Position numbers and translations under genes: made by a program. DNA of 64,000 nucleotides from Streptomyces lacrimifluminis (lineage in GTDB: Bacteria > Actinomycetota > Actinomycetes > Streptomycetales > Streptomycetaceae): contig NZ_BMMU01000001.1 of assembly GCF_014646095.1 (NCBI RefSeq), forward strand, positions 620,001 to 684,000, written 5' to 3'. The notes under the pieces are model-generated. The model made no database searches. It worked only from the letters and a program-made list of their open reading frames with translations, and was not told the origin of the DNA. Every line of letters starts with the position of its first letter. The first letter of the stretch is position 1. Below are positions 33,222 to 42,093 of this stretch, piece after piece.

Positions 33222-33793
33222 CCCCGCCCGCGCCGCCCGCCCTCGCCCCTGCCACCGGCGAGCACGTGCACGGCCTCTACCGGAGCGGTGTGCGGTACAC
33301 CGCCCTCGACGAGCCGGTGTCCCTGAAGCACCCCACCCCGCGCGACCTGCGGGCCCTCGACTTCGTCCGGGTGGCCACCGCCCGGGGGCTGCTGGTGCGC
33401 TGGCGGCTGGAGGCCGGCCGGCGGGCGGACCCCGCCCTGACCGCCCGCGACCTGTCCCACCTGCAGCCCCCGGTCTCCCTCGACGGCCCCCGGTCCGCCG
33501 AGCGCCTCGCCCAGTGGCGGGAGCGCTTCTACGTCGGCCGCTGCATATGGCGACGGGGACCCGGATTCGTCCAGATCCGCGACCGCCGGGACGGGGCCCT
33601 CGGCCTGTTCGACCTGGCCGAACCCGCGTACATACAGGCCGTGCACCTGCTGGAGGAGCAGCGGACCGACGGCATCGGCCCCGATGTCCTCGCCGCACTG
33701 CGCGCCGAGCGCCTCGTCCTGGACTTCGGCGGCCACGACTGGTGGGCGCCCTGTCTGATCGACCGGTGGCCCGCGCCGTCCATGGTCGCGTGA
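33203..33793 (+). CDS. Uncharacterised partner protein (DUF5825-like)
   Basis: 196 residues without signal peptide or membrane helices. There is a Pro/Ala-rich N-terminus, a central basic segment (LLVRWRLEAGRRADP), a Trp/Arg-rich FYVGRCIWRRGPGFVQIRDRR strand pair, and a C-terminal GGHDWWAPCLIDRWPAP. It starts 19 bp before the stop of the radical SAM gene after GAGGAG, so it is coupled to it. I believe this is the small family annotated DUF5825 that accompanies such radical SAM maturases in Streptomyces, but I cannot verify the number. It could be a precursor-recognition or maturation partner; no catalytic motif is evident. Confidence 0.65.
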   Translation: MRDDLLTPPAPPALAPATGEHVHGLYRSGVRYTALDEPVSLKHPTPRDLRALDFVRVATARGLLVRWRLEAGRRADPALTARDLSHLQPPVSLDGPRSAERLAQWRERFYVGRCIWRRGPGFVQIRDRRDGALGLFDLAEPAYIQAVHLLEEQRTDGIGPDVLAALRAERLVLDFGGHDWWAPCLIDRWPAPSMVA

Positions 33794-33823
33794 CCGGTCC
33801 CCCGGCGTCATGAAGGAGGAGTG

Positions 33824-34165
33824 GTGATCAACGACATCGCGGCCGCGGTGCTCGCCTGCGCGGCCGTGGGCTGGCTGGTGTGGCGCGGATTCTTCACCGC
33901 GCCGGGCTCGTTCGGTTCCTGGGCCATGTTCTCCCACATCGGTGCCTGCCATGTCCGGCTGCACGACGTGCGCGACGGGCAGCCGGTCTGCCCGTGGGAG
34001 TACGAGGCGCCCCAGGACTTCTTCACCTCACCGGACGCGCTCCGCTCACTGGTGCGCTACCTGGACGAGGAGCACGGCAGGCAGGTGGCCGGTGACGGTG
34101 TCGTCCTGGCGCCGTTCACCCGAATCAGGATCAGGGTCGTGAACGGCCGGATCGTCCGTGCCTGA
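33824..34165 (+). CDS. Small membrane-anchored protein paired with HTTM protein
   Basis: 113 residues from a GTG with GGAGG four bases upstream. One N-terminal transmembrane helix (about 5-24) is followed by a conserved-looking GSFGSWAMFSHIGACHVRLHD segment and a soluble C-terminal part ending in a beta-strand-rich FTRIRIRVVNGRI. It overlaps the HTTM gene by 8 bp. Short proteins of this sort often precede HTTM genes in actinomycetes and may form a membrane complex with them. I do not recognise a Pfam family. Confidence 0.65.
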   Translation: MINDIAAAVLACAAVGWLVWRGFFTAPGSFGSWAMFSHIGACHVRLHDVRDGQPVCPWEYEAPQDFFTSPDALRSLVRYLDEEHGRQVAGDGVVLAPFTRIRIRVVNGRIVRA

Positions 34166-35102
34166 ACTGCTGTCGGCCGCCCTTCCGGTGCACGGCACGA
34201 CGGCCGGCCCCGCACTGTGCGCCTTCCGCCTGGTCCTGGGAACGGCGCTGCTGTGGAAGATCACCGTCGACCATCTCTACGGCATGGCACGGTTCTTCGA
34301 CATCGGGCCCAGGTCCCTGCTGCGCTGGCGCTACGAGCGCGACGAGATGGCCGTGAAGCTGCTGCTGAGCCCGTCCGCGTACAAGGTCTTCTACGCCGCC
34401 CGCGCCGTGGCGGTCGTGTGCCTGTTCGCCGGGGTGCTCACCCCACTGGCCGCAGCGGTCGTCGCCGCCTGGTGCGTGTTCGAGTTCACCTTCGACCGCA
34501 AGTTCAACACCCTGTTCCTGGGGATGATGTGCCTCCCGTTCGTCTTCGCGACCGGGGCCGACGCCTATCTGAGCCTGCAGTCGCTGCTGGACGCCCCGTC
34601 CCCGGCCGCGTTCGCCGATCCCTCCCGGGTGCCCGGCGGCGGGCCTTCCTGGCCGCAGGCCGCCGTGGTCGTGCTGATGTTCCAGATGTACTGGAGCAGC
34701 GCCTGGTTCAAGGCCGCGTCCCGCCAGTTCACCAGCGGGGACGTCCTGCAGAAGGTGTTCGAGCAGTTGGCCTCCGTACGCGGTGAACTACCCCGGGGAC
34801 GGCGCGAGAACTACTTCCCCGAGTGGTTCGTCCGCCGCTTCGCCACCGCCGAGCCGTCGGTCGTCGCCCGCCGCTGGCGCATCCCCGCCCTGGCGACGGT
34901 CGTCGTGGAGGCCGCCCTCCCGCTTCTGCTGATCTTCCCCGCCACCTGGCCGGCCGGCGCACTTCTCGGCCTGCTGATGCACGCCGCCTTCACCCTGCTG
35001 CTGCCCAAACGCCTCCTGCCCTTCGGCCTCGCGTCGGCGGGTACCTACGTGCTCTTCCTGCCGCAGCACTCGTTCGTGGCACTGATCGGAGGACCGGCAT
35101 GA
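34158..35102 (+). CDS. HTTM-domain (vitamin K-dependent carboxylase-like) membrane protein
   Basis: 314 residues with about eight hydrophobic helices, from GTG. The first helix region (LCAFRLVLGTALLWKI), ARFFDIGPRSLLRWRY, FDRKFNTLFLGMMCLPF and a later MFQMYWSSAWFKAASRQF fit the horizontally transferred transmembrane (HTTM) domain. This relates it to gamma-glutamyl carboxylase and bacterial HTTM proteins, some of which act in natural-product pathways; the catalytic Lys of the eukaryotic enzyme cannot be assigned by eye. Here it is coupled upstream to a small membrane protein and downstream (ATGA overlap) to a methyltransferase. Glu residues in the candidate peptide's leader and core could conceivably be targets, but that is speculation. 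Confidence 0.75.
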   Translation: MPELLSAALPVHGTTAGPALCAFRLVLGTALLWKITVDHLYGMARFFDIGPRSLLRWRYERDEMAVKLLLSPSAYKVFYAARAVAVVCLFAGVLTPLAAAVVAAWCVFEFTFDRKFNTLFLGMMCLPFVFATGADAYLSLQSLLDAPSPAAFADPSRVPGGGPSWPQAAVVVLMFQMYWSSAWFKAASRQFTSGDVLQKVFEQLASVRGELPRGRRENYFPEWFVRRFATAEPSVVARRWRIPALATVVVEAALPLLLIFPATWPAGALLGLLMHAAFTLLLPKRLLPFGLASAGTYVLFLPQHSFVALIGGPA

Positions 35103-35881
35103 CGGACCAGGCCGCCTGGGCGCCCACCAGTTTCGGCGCCCGCGCCCACGACTACGACCGGCTGCGCCCCGACTATCCCGCCGAAGCCCTGGCCGAGACC
35201 CTGGCCGCCCTGGGTGGCGGTCCACCGGGCACCGCACTCGACATCGGCTGCGGAACCGGCAAGCTGGGCGCCGCTCTGACGACGCTCGGCCACGAGGTCA
35301 CCGGCGTCGAACCGGACGCGCGGATGGCCGAGGTCGCCTCGGCCAGGGGACTGGCGGTCGAGGTCGGCACGTTCGAGGCGTGGGATCCGGGTGGCAGGCG
35401 GTTCGACATGGTGGCGTGCGGCCAGGCGTGGCACTGGCTGAGCACGGGGGAGCGGGCGGTCAAGGCGGCGCGGTGCCTGCGCGCGGGCGGACGGATCCTG
35501 CTCGCCTGGAACTTCGGCTCCTACGAACCGGACGGCGCGGCTCTCCTCGGCCGCGTCTACGCCTCCGCCCTGCCGGGCGGACTGCCGACCGGTTCGGGCG
35601 GCCGGGCGTCCCTGTCGGAGTCCGACCTCGACGGATACGCCGAGGAACTGCGCTCCCACGGGTTCCGGCAGCTGACGAGGACCGCCGTGCCCTGGCGGAC
35701 CGTTCTCACCTCCCGGCAGTTCTGCGCCCTGCTGGCCACCGAGAGCCGCCATCTCGCCCTGTCCGAGCCCGTACGGCGGCGGTTGCTGAACGAGGTGACC
35801 GCCCGCCTCGACGCGGAGGCGGGCGGGGAGATCCACATGGTGTACAGGTGCCTGGTCGTGGGGGCGTCCGCCGCCGGCTGA
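35099..35881 (+). CDS. Class I SAM-dependent methyltransferase
   Basis: 260 residues. The SAM-binding motif I is LDIGCGTGKLGAAL (about 48-61), motif II region EVTGVEPDARMAEVA, post-motif MVACGQAWHWLS, then GRILLAWNFG. The YDRLRPDYP N-terminus is typical of ubiquinone/menaquinone-like small-molecule methyltransferases. It starts in an ATGA overlap with the HTTM gene, which places it in the same operon. It could modify the peptide terminus or side chain; substrate unknown. It ends 7 bp from the convergent MFS gene. Confidence 0.88.
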   Translation: MTDQAAWAPTSFGARAHDYDRLRPDYPAEALAETLAALGGGPPGTALDIGCGTGKLGAALTTLGHEVTGVEPDARMAEVASARGLAVEVGTFEAWDPGGRRFDMVACGQAWHWLSTGERAVKAARCLRAGGRILLAWNFGSYEPDGAALLGRVYASALPGGLPTGSGGRASLSESDLDGYAEELRSHGFRQLTRTAVPWRTVLTSRQFCALLATESRHLALSEPVRRRLLNEVTARLDAEAGGEIHMVYRCLVVGASAAG

Positions 35882-35888
35882 GGCCTGT

Positions 35889-37202
35889 TCACCGGACGGT
35901 CTCCGGGGCCGGGTCCGTGCCGGACTCCGCCTCCTCGCCCCCGTCGGGCGCCTGCCCCAACTGCCGTACGACCGGGACGAGATGGTTGGTGAGCGCCAGA
36001 AGGGCGAGGCCGACGGCGATGGCGATGAGCGGGAAGTCGACTCCGAAGGCGTCCGCCAGCGCTCCGCACAGCACCGGGGCGAGCCAGCCGAGGGACTGCG
36101 CCGCCATGTTCGCCGACGTCAGGACGCGCGCGGCCACCGCGTCCGGGACCGTCGTCACCATGCCACTGGCGAACACGATGTTCAGCGGGGTGACCAGGAC
36201 GATGCTGGCGCCCAGGCACAGCGCCGCGAGCCACGGCCGGGAGGCCAGCAGGACGACCCCGCCGACACCGACGGGGACCATCCAGGAGACGGCCAGGACG
36301 ATCCGGTAGCCGGAGACGCGCCGCACGACCCACCCGGCGGCGAGGGCACCCCCCAGGCCGCACGCCGTGGCGATCGACTCGGCCGCGCCGATCTCCGAGG
36401 GCGAGGCACCGTGCTCCCGCAGCGAGACGATGAACATGAAGCCGAGCCCGGTGAAGAACAGGTTGATCAGCGCCGACCACAGCACCGCGTACCGCAGGAA
36501 CGCGCTGCCCCGGATGAAGGCCAGCCCCGCGCCCAGGTCCCGGTGCAGCGGAGGCCGCCCGGCGGCACGGTCGGCGACATCGGGTCCCAGCGGGGTACGC
36601 AGGAACACACAGGCGAGAGCGACGGCCCCGAAGGACAGGGCGTCCACGAGGAACGGCGCCGAGTGCGCCAGCGCGAACAGGATCCCGCCGAGTGGTGCTC
36701 CGGCCATCTGGGCGCCGAAGTCGCGCGCCTCGACCCGGGCGAAGGCGGTCTTGAGCTGCGACCGAGGAACGAGACGTTTCACCACCGGCGCCGCCGCGCC
36801 GCCGAACACCGCCGCAGCCAGGCCCTGCACCAGCGCCAGCGCCGAGATCAGCGGCAGCCGCACCTGACCGGCGGCCACGGTCCAGAAGACGGCGCACATG
36901 GCCGCCAGCTGGACCAGTGAGGCCCCGATGAGCAGGGTGCGCCTCGGAAGGCGGTCCGCGGCGACCCCCGCGGGCAGCAGGCCCGCCACCACGCCGACGC
37001 CGACGCACGTACCGACGACACCGGCCGCCGTGGTGGACCCGGTGACGGCCAGGACCAGCAGCGGGAACGCCAGCGTGGAGATGCTGGTGCCCAGCTTGGA
37101 CACCGCCACTCCGGACCACCAGATGGTGTAGTCCCGGTTGCGCCACAGAGGTAAGGGCTCCGGTTCCGGAGGCGCGGCTCGTTCCTCGTTGTCCTCGTCC
37201 AC
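35889..37202 (-). CDS. MFS transporter (MFS_3/enterobactin-exporter-like)
   Basis: 437 residues with about 12 helices and an Asp/Glu-rich N-terminus. Pattern LWRNRDYTIWWSGVAVSKLGTSISTLAFPLLVLAVTG and the loop VAADRLPRRTLLIGASLVQ fit the MFS_3 family of macrolide/enterobactin exporters. It is convergent with the methyltransferase (7-bp gap) and could export the mature peptide or provide self-resistance; its promoter must lie in the 103 bp before LCP gene 1 or come from read-through. Right end of the putative cluster. Confidence 0.85.
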   Translation of the reverse strand: MDEDNEERAAPPEPEPLPLWRNRDYTIWWSGVAVSKLGTSISTLAFPLLVLAVTGSTTAAGVVGTCVGVGVVAGLLPAGVAADRLPRRTLLIGASLVQLAAMCAVFWTVAAGQVRLPLISALALVQGLAAAVFGGAAAPVVKRLVPRSQLKTAFARVEARDFGAQMAGAPLGGILFALAHSAPFLVDALSFGAVALACVFLRTPLGPDVADRAAGRPPLHRDLGAGLAFIRGSAFLRYAVLWSALINLFFTGLGFMFIVSLREHGASPSEIGAAESIATACGLGGALAAGWVVRRVSGYRIVLAVSWMVPVGVGGVVLLASRPWLAALCLGASIVLVTPLNIVFASGMVTTVPDAVAARVLTSANMAAQSLGWLAPVLCGALADAFGVDFPLIAIAVGLALLALTNHLVPVVRQLGQAPDGGEEAESGTDPAPETVR

Positions 37203-37305
37203 GGACCCACGTGTAGTGCAGCCGACCGGAGCACGTCGACCCGTGGTCCGGTCAGCGGAACCGTTCAGCCCGCGGCAACGGGCCCAGGGTGGTCCAGGGT
37301 GTGTG

Positions 37306-38619
37306 TCAGTTTCCCGACACCGTGACCTTCTCGTCGTTCTTCAGCTCGTTCACCAGCGTCTTCACCTTCGCCTTGTCCCAGACGAGGTTGCCGCCGCTCG
37401 AGCCCGAGATCGGCATGTTCATGGACTTGCCGTCGCCGCCGGTGACGCCCTTCATCGCCCAGAACATGTCGGCCAGGTCGAACAGGCCCATGTCCTTGTC
37501 GACGATCAGGGTGTCGAGGCCCGCGCTCATCGTCGGGTACAGCTTGAAGGGGTTCAGGATCGTGCTCGGCGTCGCGGTCTGGCTCGCCAGCGCCGCGAGG
37601 AACTTCTGCTGGTTCTTCGTACGGTCGAGGTCGCTGCCCGCGAGGGCGTACCGGGTACGGACGAAGGCCAGGGCCTGCTCGCCGTTGAGGGTCTGCTCGC
37701 CCGCCGTGAAGTTGGCGCCGGACTTGGTGTCCTTCATCCCGCCCTTGGGGATGGTGAGCTCCACGCCGCCGACCGCGTCCACGATGTTCGCGAAGCCGGC
37801 GAAGCCGATCTCCACGTAGTGGTCGATGCGCAGTCCGGTGTTGAACTCGACGGTACGGACGAGCAGTTCGGGCCCGTCCTCCGCGTACGCCGCGTTCAGC
37901 TTCACGTGCCGGCCCGTGCTCTTGTACGTCTTGCCGGACTCGGAGCCCACGAAGCTCGGGATCTCCACGTCCGAGTCACGGGGGAGGGAGATGAGGGTCG
38001 GGCCGTTGTCGCCGGTGTGCAGGATCATCATCGAGTCGGTGCGCTTGCCCTCGGCGGACCCGGTGCGCAGCTTCTTCTTCTCCTCGGCGGACAGGCCCGC
38101 ACGGCTGTCGGAGCCGACGATCAGGTAGTTGGTGCCCTCGCCCGCCTCCGGCCGCTCGATGACCTTGGACAGGTCGACCTGCCGGTTCAGCTTGCCGTCG
38201 GCCCAGAAGTACGTACCGACGGACACCACGACCAGCAGCGTGACCACGGTGATCGCGGTCCACTTGATCCGCTTGCGCCAGTCCGGGGCGGAGCGGGGGC
38301 CGTGGCCGCCGCTCCCCATGGCACCGGGCCCGCCCGGCCCGCGGCCCGAGCCGCCGGATTGCGGCGCGCCGCCGTAGACCTGGCCGGTGTTGTACCCGCT
38401 GTCGTAGCCGTTCCCGTAGGGGTCCTGGCCCTGGTCACCGGCGTACGGCTGCTGCTGGGGCACCCCGCCGCCGTACGGCGGGGCGGCCGGGTTCTGGCCA
38501 CCCTGGCCGCGCTGGACCTGCCGCATCACGCGCGCACTCTCGGGCTGTGCGTTCGCGCTGCCGCGTCCGTAGCGGTTGTTGCGGTTGTCGTCGGACCACG
38601 CGTCGGGCCAATCGTTCAT
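37306..38619 (-). CDS. LytR-CpsA-Psr family protein (LCP 1)
   Basis: 437 residues: a Gly/Pro/Gln-rich disordered cytosolic N-terminus (1-125), one transmembrane helix (about 128-152), then the LCP domain outside the membrane (about 170-400). Family motifs present: TDSMMILHTGDNG, ISLPRDSDVEIP, LNAAYAEDGP, VDAVGGVELTIP and VRTRYALAGSDLDR. LCP enzymes attach undecaprenyl-linked glycopolymers such as teichoic or capsular polymers to peptidoglycan. It has no LytR_C tail. The second Arg of the usual RxxRQQ motif is Asn. An upstream ATG at 38646 is possible; 38619 gives the MNDWPDAW start common in Streptomyces homologues. First of five LCP genes in 10 kb. Confidence 0.9.
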   Translation of the reverse strand: MNDWPDAWSDDNRNNRYGRGSANAQPESARVMRQVQRGQGGQNPAAPPYGGGVPQQQPYAGDQGQDPYGNGYDSGYNTGQVYGGAPQSGGSGRGPGGPGAMGSGGHGPRSAPDWRKRIKWTAITVVTLLVVVSVGTYFWADGKLNRQVDLSKVIERPEAGEGTNYLIVGSDSRAGLSAEEKKKLRTGSAEGKRTDSMMILHTGDNGPTLISLPRDSDVEIPSFVGSESGKTYKSTGRHVKLNAAYAEDGPELLVRTVEFNTGLRIDHYVEIGFAGFANIVDAVGGVELTIPKGGMKDTKSGANFTAGEQTLNGEQALAFVRTRYALAGSDLDRTKNQQKFLAALASQTATPSTILNPFKLYPTMSAGLDTLIVDKDMGLFDLADMFWAMKGVTGGDGKSMNMPISGSSGGNLVWDKAKVKTLVNELKNDEKVTVSGN

Positions 38620-38675
38620 GCGGACCAGTGTGCAGTGCCGGGCCATGCCCTATACAAGGGTCGAAGGAAATTAGG

Positions 38676-38687
38676 AACAGGCCTGTT
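38676..38687. promoter_or_regulatory. Palindrome in LCP 1 / thioesterase divergent gap
   Basis: AACAGGCCTGTT, a perfect 12-bp palindrome in the 119-bp divergent gap. It could be an operator or chance. Confidence 0.25.
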
Positions 38688-38738
38688 GCCAAGCTGACAC
38701 AAATCGCCCATGTGTACGTCCCGCATAGGGTGGACGCC

Positions 38739-39287
38739 ATGACAGACCAGGCCACCGGGCCGGACGAGGCACCCCCGGGCAAGCCGACCTCCGCCTCCCG
38801 GACCACCCTCAGCCACATCATGACGAACGCCGACACCAACCTCCTGGGTACGGTGCACGGCGGCGTGATCATGAAACTGGTCGACGACGCGGCGGGCGCG
38901 GTGGCCGGCCGGCACAGCGGCGGGCCCGCGGTCACGGCGTCGATGGACGAGATGGCGTTCCTGGAGCCGGTGCGGGTGGGCGACCTGGTCCATGTGAAAG
39001 CCCAGGTGAACTGGACCGGCCGGACCTCGATGGAGGTCGGCGTACGGGTCCTCGCCGAGCGCTGGAACGAGTCGACACCGGCGACACAGGTCGGCTCGGC
39101 GTACCTGGTCTTCGCGGCGGTCGACGCCGAGGGCAAGCCACGCATGGTCCCCCCGGTCCTCCCGGAGACGGAACGCGACGAGCGCCGCTACCAGGAGGCC
39201 CAGATCCGCCGCACGCACCGGTTGGCACGGCGCAGGGCGATCGTGGAGCTGAGGGAACGGCGAGCGGCGGAGGGCCTGGACGACTGA
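38739..39287 (+). CDS. Acyl-CoA thioesterase (hot-dog fold)
   Basis: 182 residues. NLLGTVHGGVIMKLVDDAAGAVAGRHSG is the hot-dog active-site helix region of the BFIT/YciA-type acyl-CoA thioesterase family, with the catalytic Asp in VDD; DEMAFLEPVRVGDLVHVKAQVNWTGRTSMEVGV follows. It hydrolyses acyl-CoA to free acid and CoA in the cytoplasm. The start follows GGGTGG. The C-terminal Arg-rich tail (RRTHRLARRRAIVELRERRA) is typical in actinomycetes. No link to the flanking envelope genes is evident. Confidence 0.88.
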   Translation: MTDQATGPDEAPPGKPTSASRTTLSHIMTNADTNLLGTVHGGVIMKLVDDAAGAVAGRHSGGPAVTASMDEMAFLEPVRVGDLVHVKAQVNWTGRTSMEVGVRVLAERWNESTPATQVGSAYLVFAAVDAEGKPRMVPPVLPETERDERRYQEAQIRRTHRLARRRAIVELRERRAAEGLDD

Positions 39288-39335
39288 GGCGACCCAGCCC
39301 TTCGGACCCCGCCCACCCGAATCCTCAGCGCCGTC

Positions 39336-40814
39336 TCACCTGCACCCCACCTGATCCCCGGTAGTCACCCCGAACTCACCCACCCGCACCTTCCGCACTC
39401 CCCGGTAGTCCGCCCCGACAGTGACCTTCATCAACGCACCCTGCCCCCGCACCACCCGCAGCGAACTCCCCGGCAACGCCGCCGCCAGCGACCTCGCCGA
39501 ACGGTCCCACCGGGGGTCGTACGCGATCACCGTCCGCACCGCCGCCCCCCGCTCCCGCGCGTTCACCGGCACCCGGGTCGTCCGGAACCCGGTCGCGGCC
39601 AGCGCCCGGTCCACCTTCCGCCCCAGCCCCACCGTCCGCGTCCCGTTCTCGACCTGCACCCGGATCTGCTGCGGTGCCACCTCCACCCGTACCGGCGCGC
39701 TTCCCTTGCCGCTGCCGCGTCCGCTCTTGCGCACCGCCAGCGGCTCGTCCTCCCGCAGCGCCCGGAACAGCCGCCCCGCCTTCGCCGCGTCCCACTTCAA
39801 CGTCGAACCGACGCCCTTCACGGCGTATCCCATCCGCCCGATCGGCACGGTCGTGAACTCGGACGACGCCGGGGAGAAGTTCCGCATGGCCCGCCCGAGG
39901 TCCAGCAGCTCACCCGTGCCGAACTCCTTGTCCGCCCGCACCGACCCGAGCACCGCCCGGGTGATGTCCCGGAACTTCATCGGGTTCAGCAGCACCCCGG
40001 ACGACGTGGACTGCGCGATCAGCGCCGCCATGAACCGCTGCTGGCGCTGCATCCGCCCCAGGTCGGACGATCCGTCGGCGTGCCGTGAACGCACGTACTG
40101 CAACGCCTCCCCGCCACTCAACTCATGTGTACCGGCGGCCAGGTTCAGCCCGGTGTACGAGTCCTTCAGCGGCTTCGCCGTGCAGATCTCGACGCCCCCC
40201 AGCACATCGACCGTCTTCATGAAGCTGGTGAAGTCGATCTCCAGGTAGTGGTCGATCTTCACGTGCGTCATGTGCTCCACCGTCCGCACGGTGAGGTTCG
40301 GACCGCCCTCCGCGTACGCCGCGTTCAGCTTGATGACGTGTCCGCCGTGCCGGCGCCCGGTGGTCCGGTCGGTGTGCGGGGGCGTCTGTGCGTACGAGTC
40401 GCGCGGCAGGCTGACCACACTCGCCCGCTCCCGGTCCTCCGAGATGTGCACGATCATCATCGTGTCGGTGCAGTGGCAGGGCGCGCCGCCCAGCCGGTAC
40501 CTGCGCCGCTCGGCCTCGCTGATCTTCTCCCGGCCGTCCGTGCCGACCAGCAGCACGTTCATGCCGTGGCCCGCCCGCGGACGGTTCTTCATGTCCTTGA
40601 AGGGGTCGACACGGGCGATGTCGGAGTCGAGGCTGGTGACCACCGCGTGCCCGATACCGGCCGCGGCGAGAACCACGACGGACAGCGTCGTCACCGCCCG
40701 CATGGCCCAACGGGGCTTCTTCCGCCGTACGGGGGGACGCGGGCGGCCGGACGACGGCCGTGGCCGCCGCTGCGGGGAACCGGGGGAGTGGGGGGATGCG
40801 GGGGACGCGGGCAT
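39336..40814 (-). CDS. LCP-family protein with LytR_C tail (LCP 2)
   Basis: 492 residues. A Pro/Ser/Arg-rich cytosolic N-terminus and one transmembrane helix (about 45-67) precede the LCP domain (TDTMMIVHISEDRERASVVSLPRD; VRSRHADGSSDLGRMQRQQRFM, with the full RxxRQQ motif) and a C-terminal LytR_C domain (about 400-492: IRVQVENGTRTVGLGRKVD ... MKVTVGADYRGV). Predicted glycopolymer ligase at the outer face of the membrane. The start at 40814 follows GGAGG with 9-base spacing. The upstream long frame is not coding. It is divergent from a glycosyltransferase gene. Confidence 0.9.
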   Translation of the reverse strand: MPASPASPHSPGSPQRRPRPSSGRPRPPVRRKKPRWAMRAVTTLSVVVLAAAGIGHAVVTSLDSDIARVDPFKDMKNRPRAGHGMNVLLVGTDGREKISEAERRRYRLGGAPCHCTDTMMIVHISEDRERASVVSLPRDSYAQTPPHTDRTTGRRHGGHVIKLNAAYAEGGPNLTVRTVEHMTHVKIDHYLEIDFTSFMKTVDVLGGVEICTAKPLKDSYTGLNLAAGTHELSGGEALQYVRSRHADGSSDLGRMQRQQRFMAALIAQSTSSGVLLNPMKFRDITRAVLGSVRADKEFGTGELLDLGRAMRNFSPASSEFTTVPIGRMGYAVKGVGSTLKWDAAKAGRLFRALREDEPLAVRKSGRGSGKGSAPVRVEVAPQQIRVQVENGTRTVGLGRKVDRALAATGFRTTRVPVNARERGAAVRTVIAYDPRWDRSARSLAAALPGSSLRVVRGQGALMKVTVGADYRGVRKVRVGEFGVTTGDQVGCR

Positions 40815-40965
40815 GGGGGAACACCTCCGCGAAGGCAGGCCGGGGGAGGGGGAGTGGGCCGAACGTGGGATCCGTGAGCACCGTAGGCCCATACGATCTG
40901 AGGCCCGGGTCAGGGAGCGGGCGGCGCGCGTCGGTGTCCCCCGTTCGCGGTAACGTGAGCCCCCT

Positions 40966-42015
40966 ATGAACGCCAAGCCCGACGTGCAGTCGCCCGCCGT
41001 GTCCGTGATCATGCCCGTCCTCGACGAGGAGCGGCATCTGCGCGGAGCCGTCCAAGCGATCCTCGCCCAGGAGTACGCCGGCGAGATGGAGGTCGTCATC
41101 GCCCTCGGTCCCTCCACGGACCGCACGGACGAGATCGCCGCCGAGCTGGTACGCGAAACGGCCGGTACGAGCAAACGCGTCCACACGGTCCCCAACCCGA
41201 CCGGCCGTACGCCCGCCGCGCTGAACGCCGCGATCAAGGCATCCCGCCACCCCGTGGTCGTACGCGTCGACGGGCACGGCATGCTCTCGCCCGACTACAT
41301 CGCGACGGCCGTACGTCTCCTCGACGAGACCGGCGCGCAGAACGTCGGCGGGATCATGCACGCCGAGGGCGAGAACGCCTGGGAGCACGCGGTGGCCGCC
41401 GCGATGACCTCGAAGATCGGGGTCGGCAACGCCGCCTTCCACACGGGAGGCGCGGCCGGGCCCGCCGAGACCGTGTACCTCGGTGTCTTCCGGCGCGCCG
41501 CCCTCGAACAACAGGGCGGCTACAACGTCGAGTTCATCCGCGCCCAGGACTGGGAGCTGAACTTCCGGATCCGGGAGGCGGGCGGCCTCATCTGGTTCTC
41601 GCCCGAGCTGCGGGTGTCGTACCGGCCGAGGCCCTCCGTGCGCGCGCTGGCCAAGCAGTACAAGGACTACGGCCGCTGGCGCCATGTCGTGGCCCGCTAC
41701 CACGAGGGTTCCATCAACCTGCGTTACCTCGCCCCGCCCACCGCCGTGGTCGCCATAGCGGCGGGCGTGGTGCTGGGTGCCGTACTGACGCCGTGGGCCC
41801 TCCTGGTGCCCGGCGGCTACCTCGCGGCGATCACGGCGGGCTCGGTCCCGGCCGGCAAGGGGCTCTCGCTGAAGGCCCGGCTGCAGATCCCCGTCGCCCT
41901 CGCCACCATGCACATGTGCTGGGGCTGGGGCTTCCTGACGAGCCCGAAGTCGCTTGCCCGCAAGGTGATCGCGGCCCGTCGGCCGGCGGTGCTGGACGGC
42001 GCGAACGCGGCCTGA
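40966..42015 (+). CDS. Glycosyltransferase family 2 (ExoA-like)
   Basis: 349 residues. The GT2 catalytic domain (VSVIMPVLDEERHLRGAV; VVRVDGHGMLSPDYI, the DxG variant of the DxD nucleotide-sugar motif; AQDWELNFRIREAGG with the ED/W catalytic region) is followed by about three C-terminal hydrophobic helices. The layout is that of succinoglycan ExoA-type enzymes, which add a glucose or related sugar to a lipid-linked oligosaccharide. Lying among LCP genes, it may supply part of the polymer those proteins attach; that link is by context only. Confidence 0.87.
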   Translation: MNAKPDVQSPAVSVIMPVLDEERHLRGAVQAILAQEYAGEMEVVIALGPSTDRTDEIAAELVRETAGTSKRVHTVPNPTGRTPAALNAAIKASRHPVVVRVDGHGMLSPDYIATAVRLLDETGAQNVGGIMHAEGENAWEHAVAAAMTSKIGVGNAAFHTGGAAGPAETVYLGVFRRAALEQQGGYNVEFIRAQDWELNFRIREAGGLIWFSPELRVSYRPRPSVRALAKQYKDYGRWRHVVARYHEGSINLRYLAPPTAVVAIAAGVVLGAVLTPWALLVPGGYLAAITAGSVPAGKGLSLKARLQIPVALATMHMCWGWGFLTSPKSLARKVIAARRPAVLDGANAA

Positions 42016-42018
42016 ACG

Positions 42019-42073
42019 ACAACGAGTCGGGGGCCTGCCGTCAGCCACCGACGGCAGGCCCCCGACTCGTTGT
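42019..42073. terminator. Perfect 24-bp bidirectional terminator
   Basis: Arms 42019-42042 and 42050-42073 pair perfectly over 24 bp with a 7-base loop. It sits between convergent glycosyltransferase and LCP 3 genes. Confidence 0.85.
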
Positions 42074-42093
42074 ACCGCACCCTTGCCAGCCCT

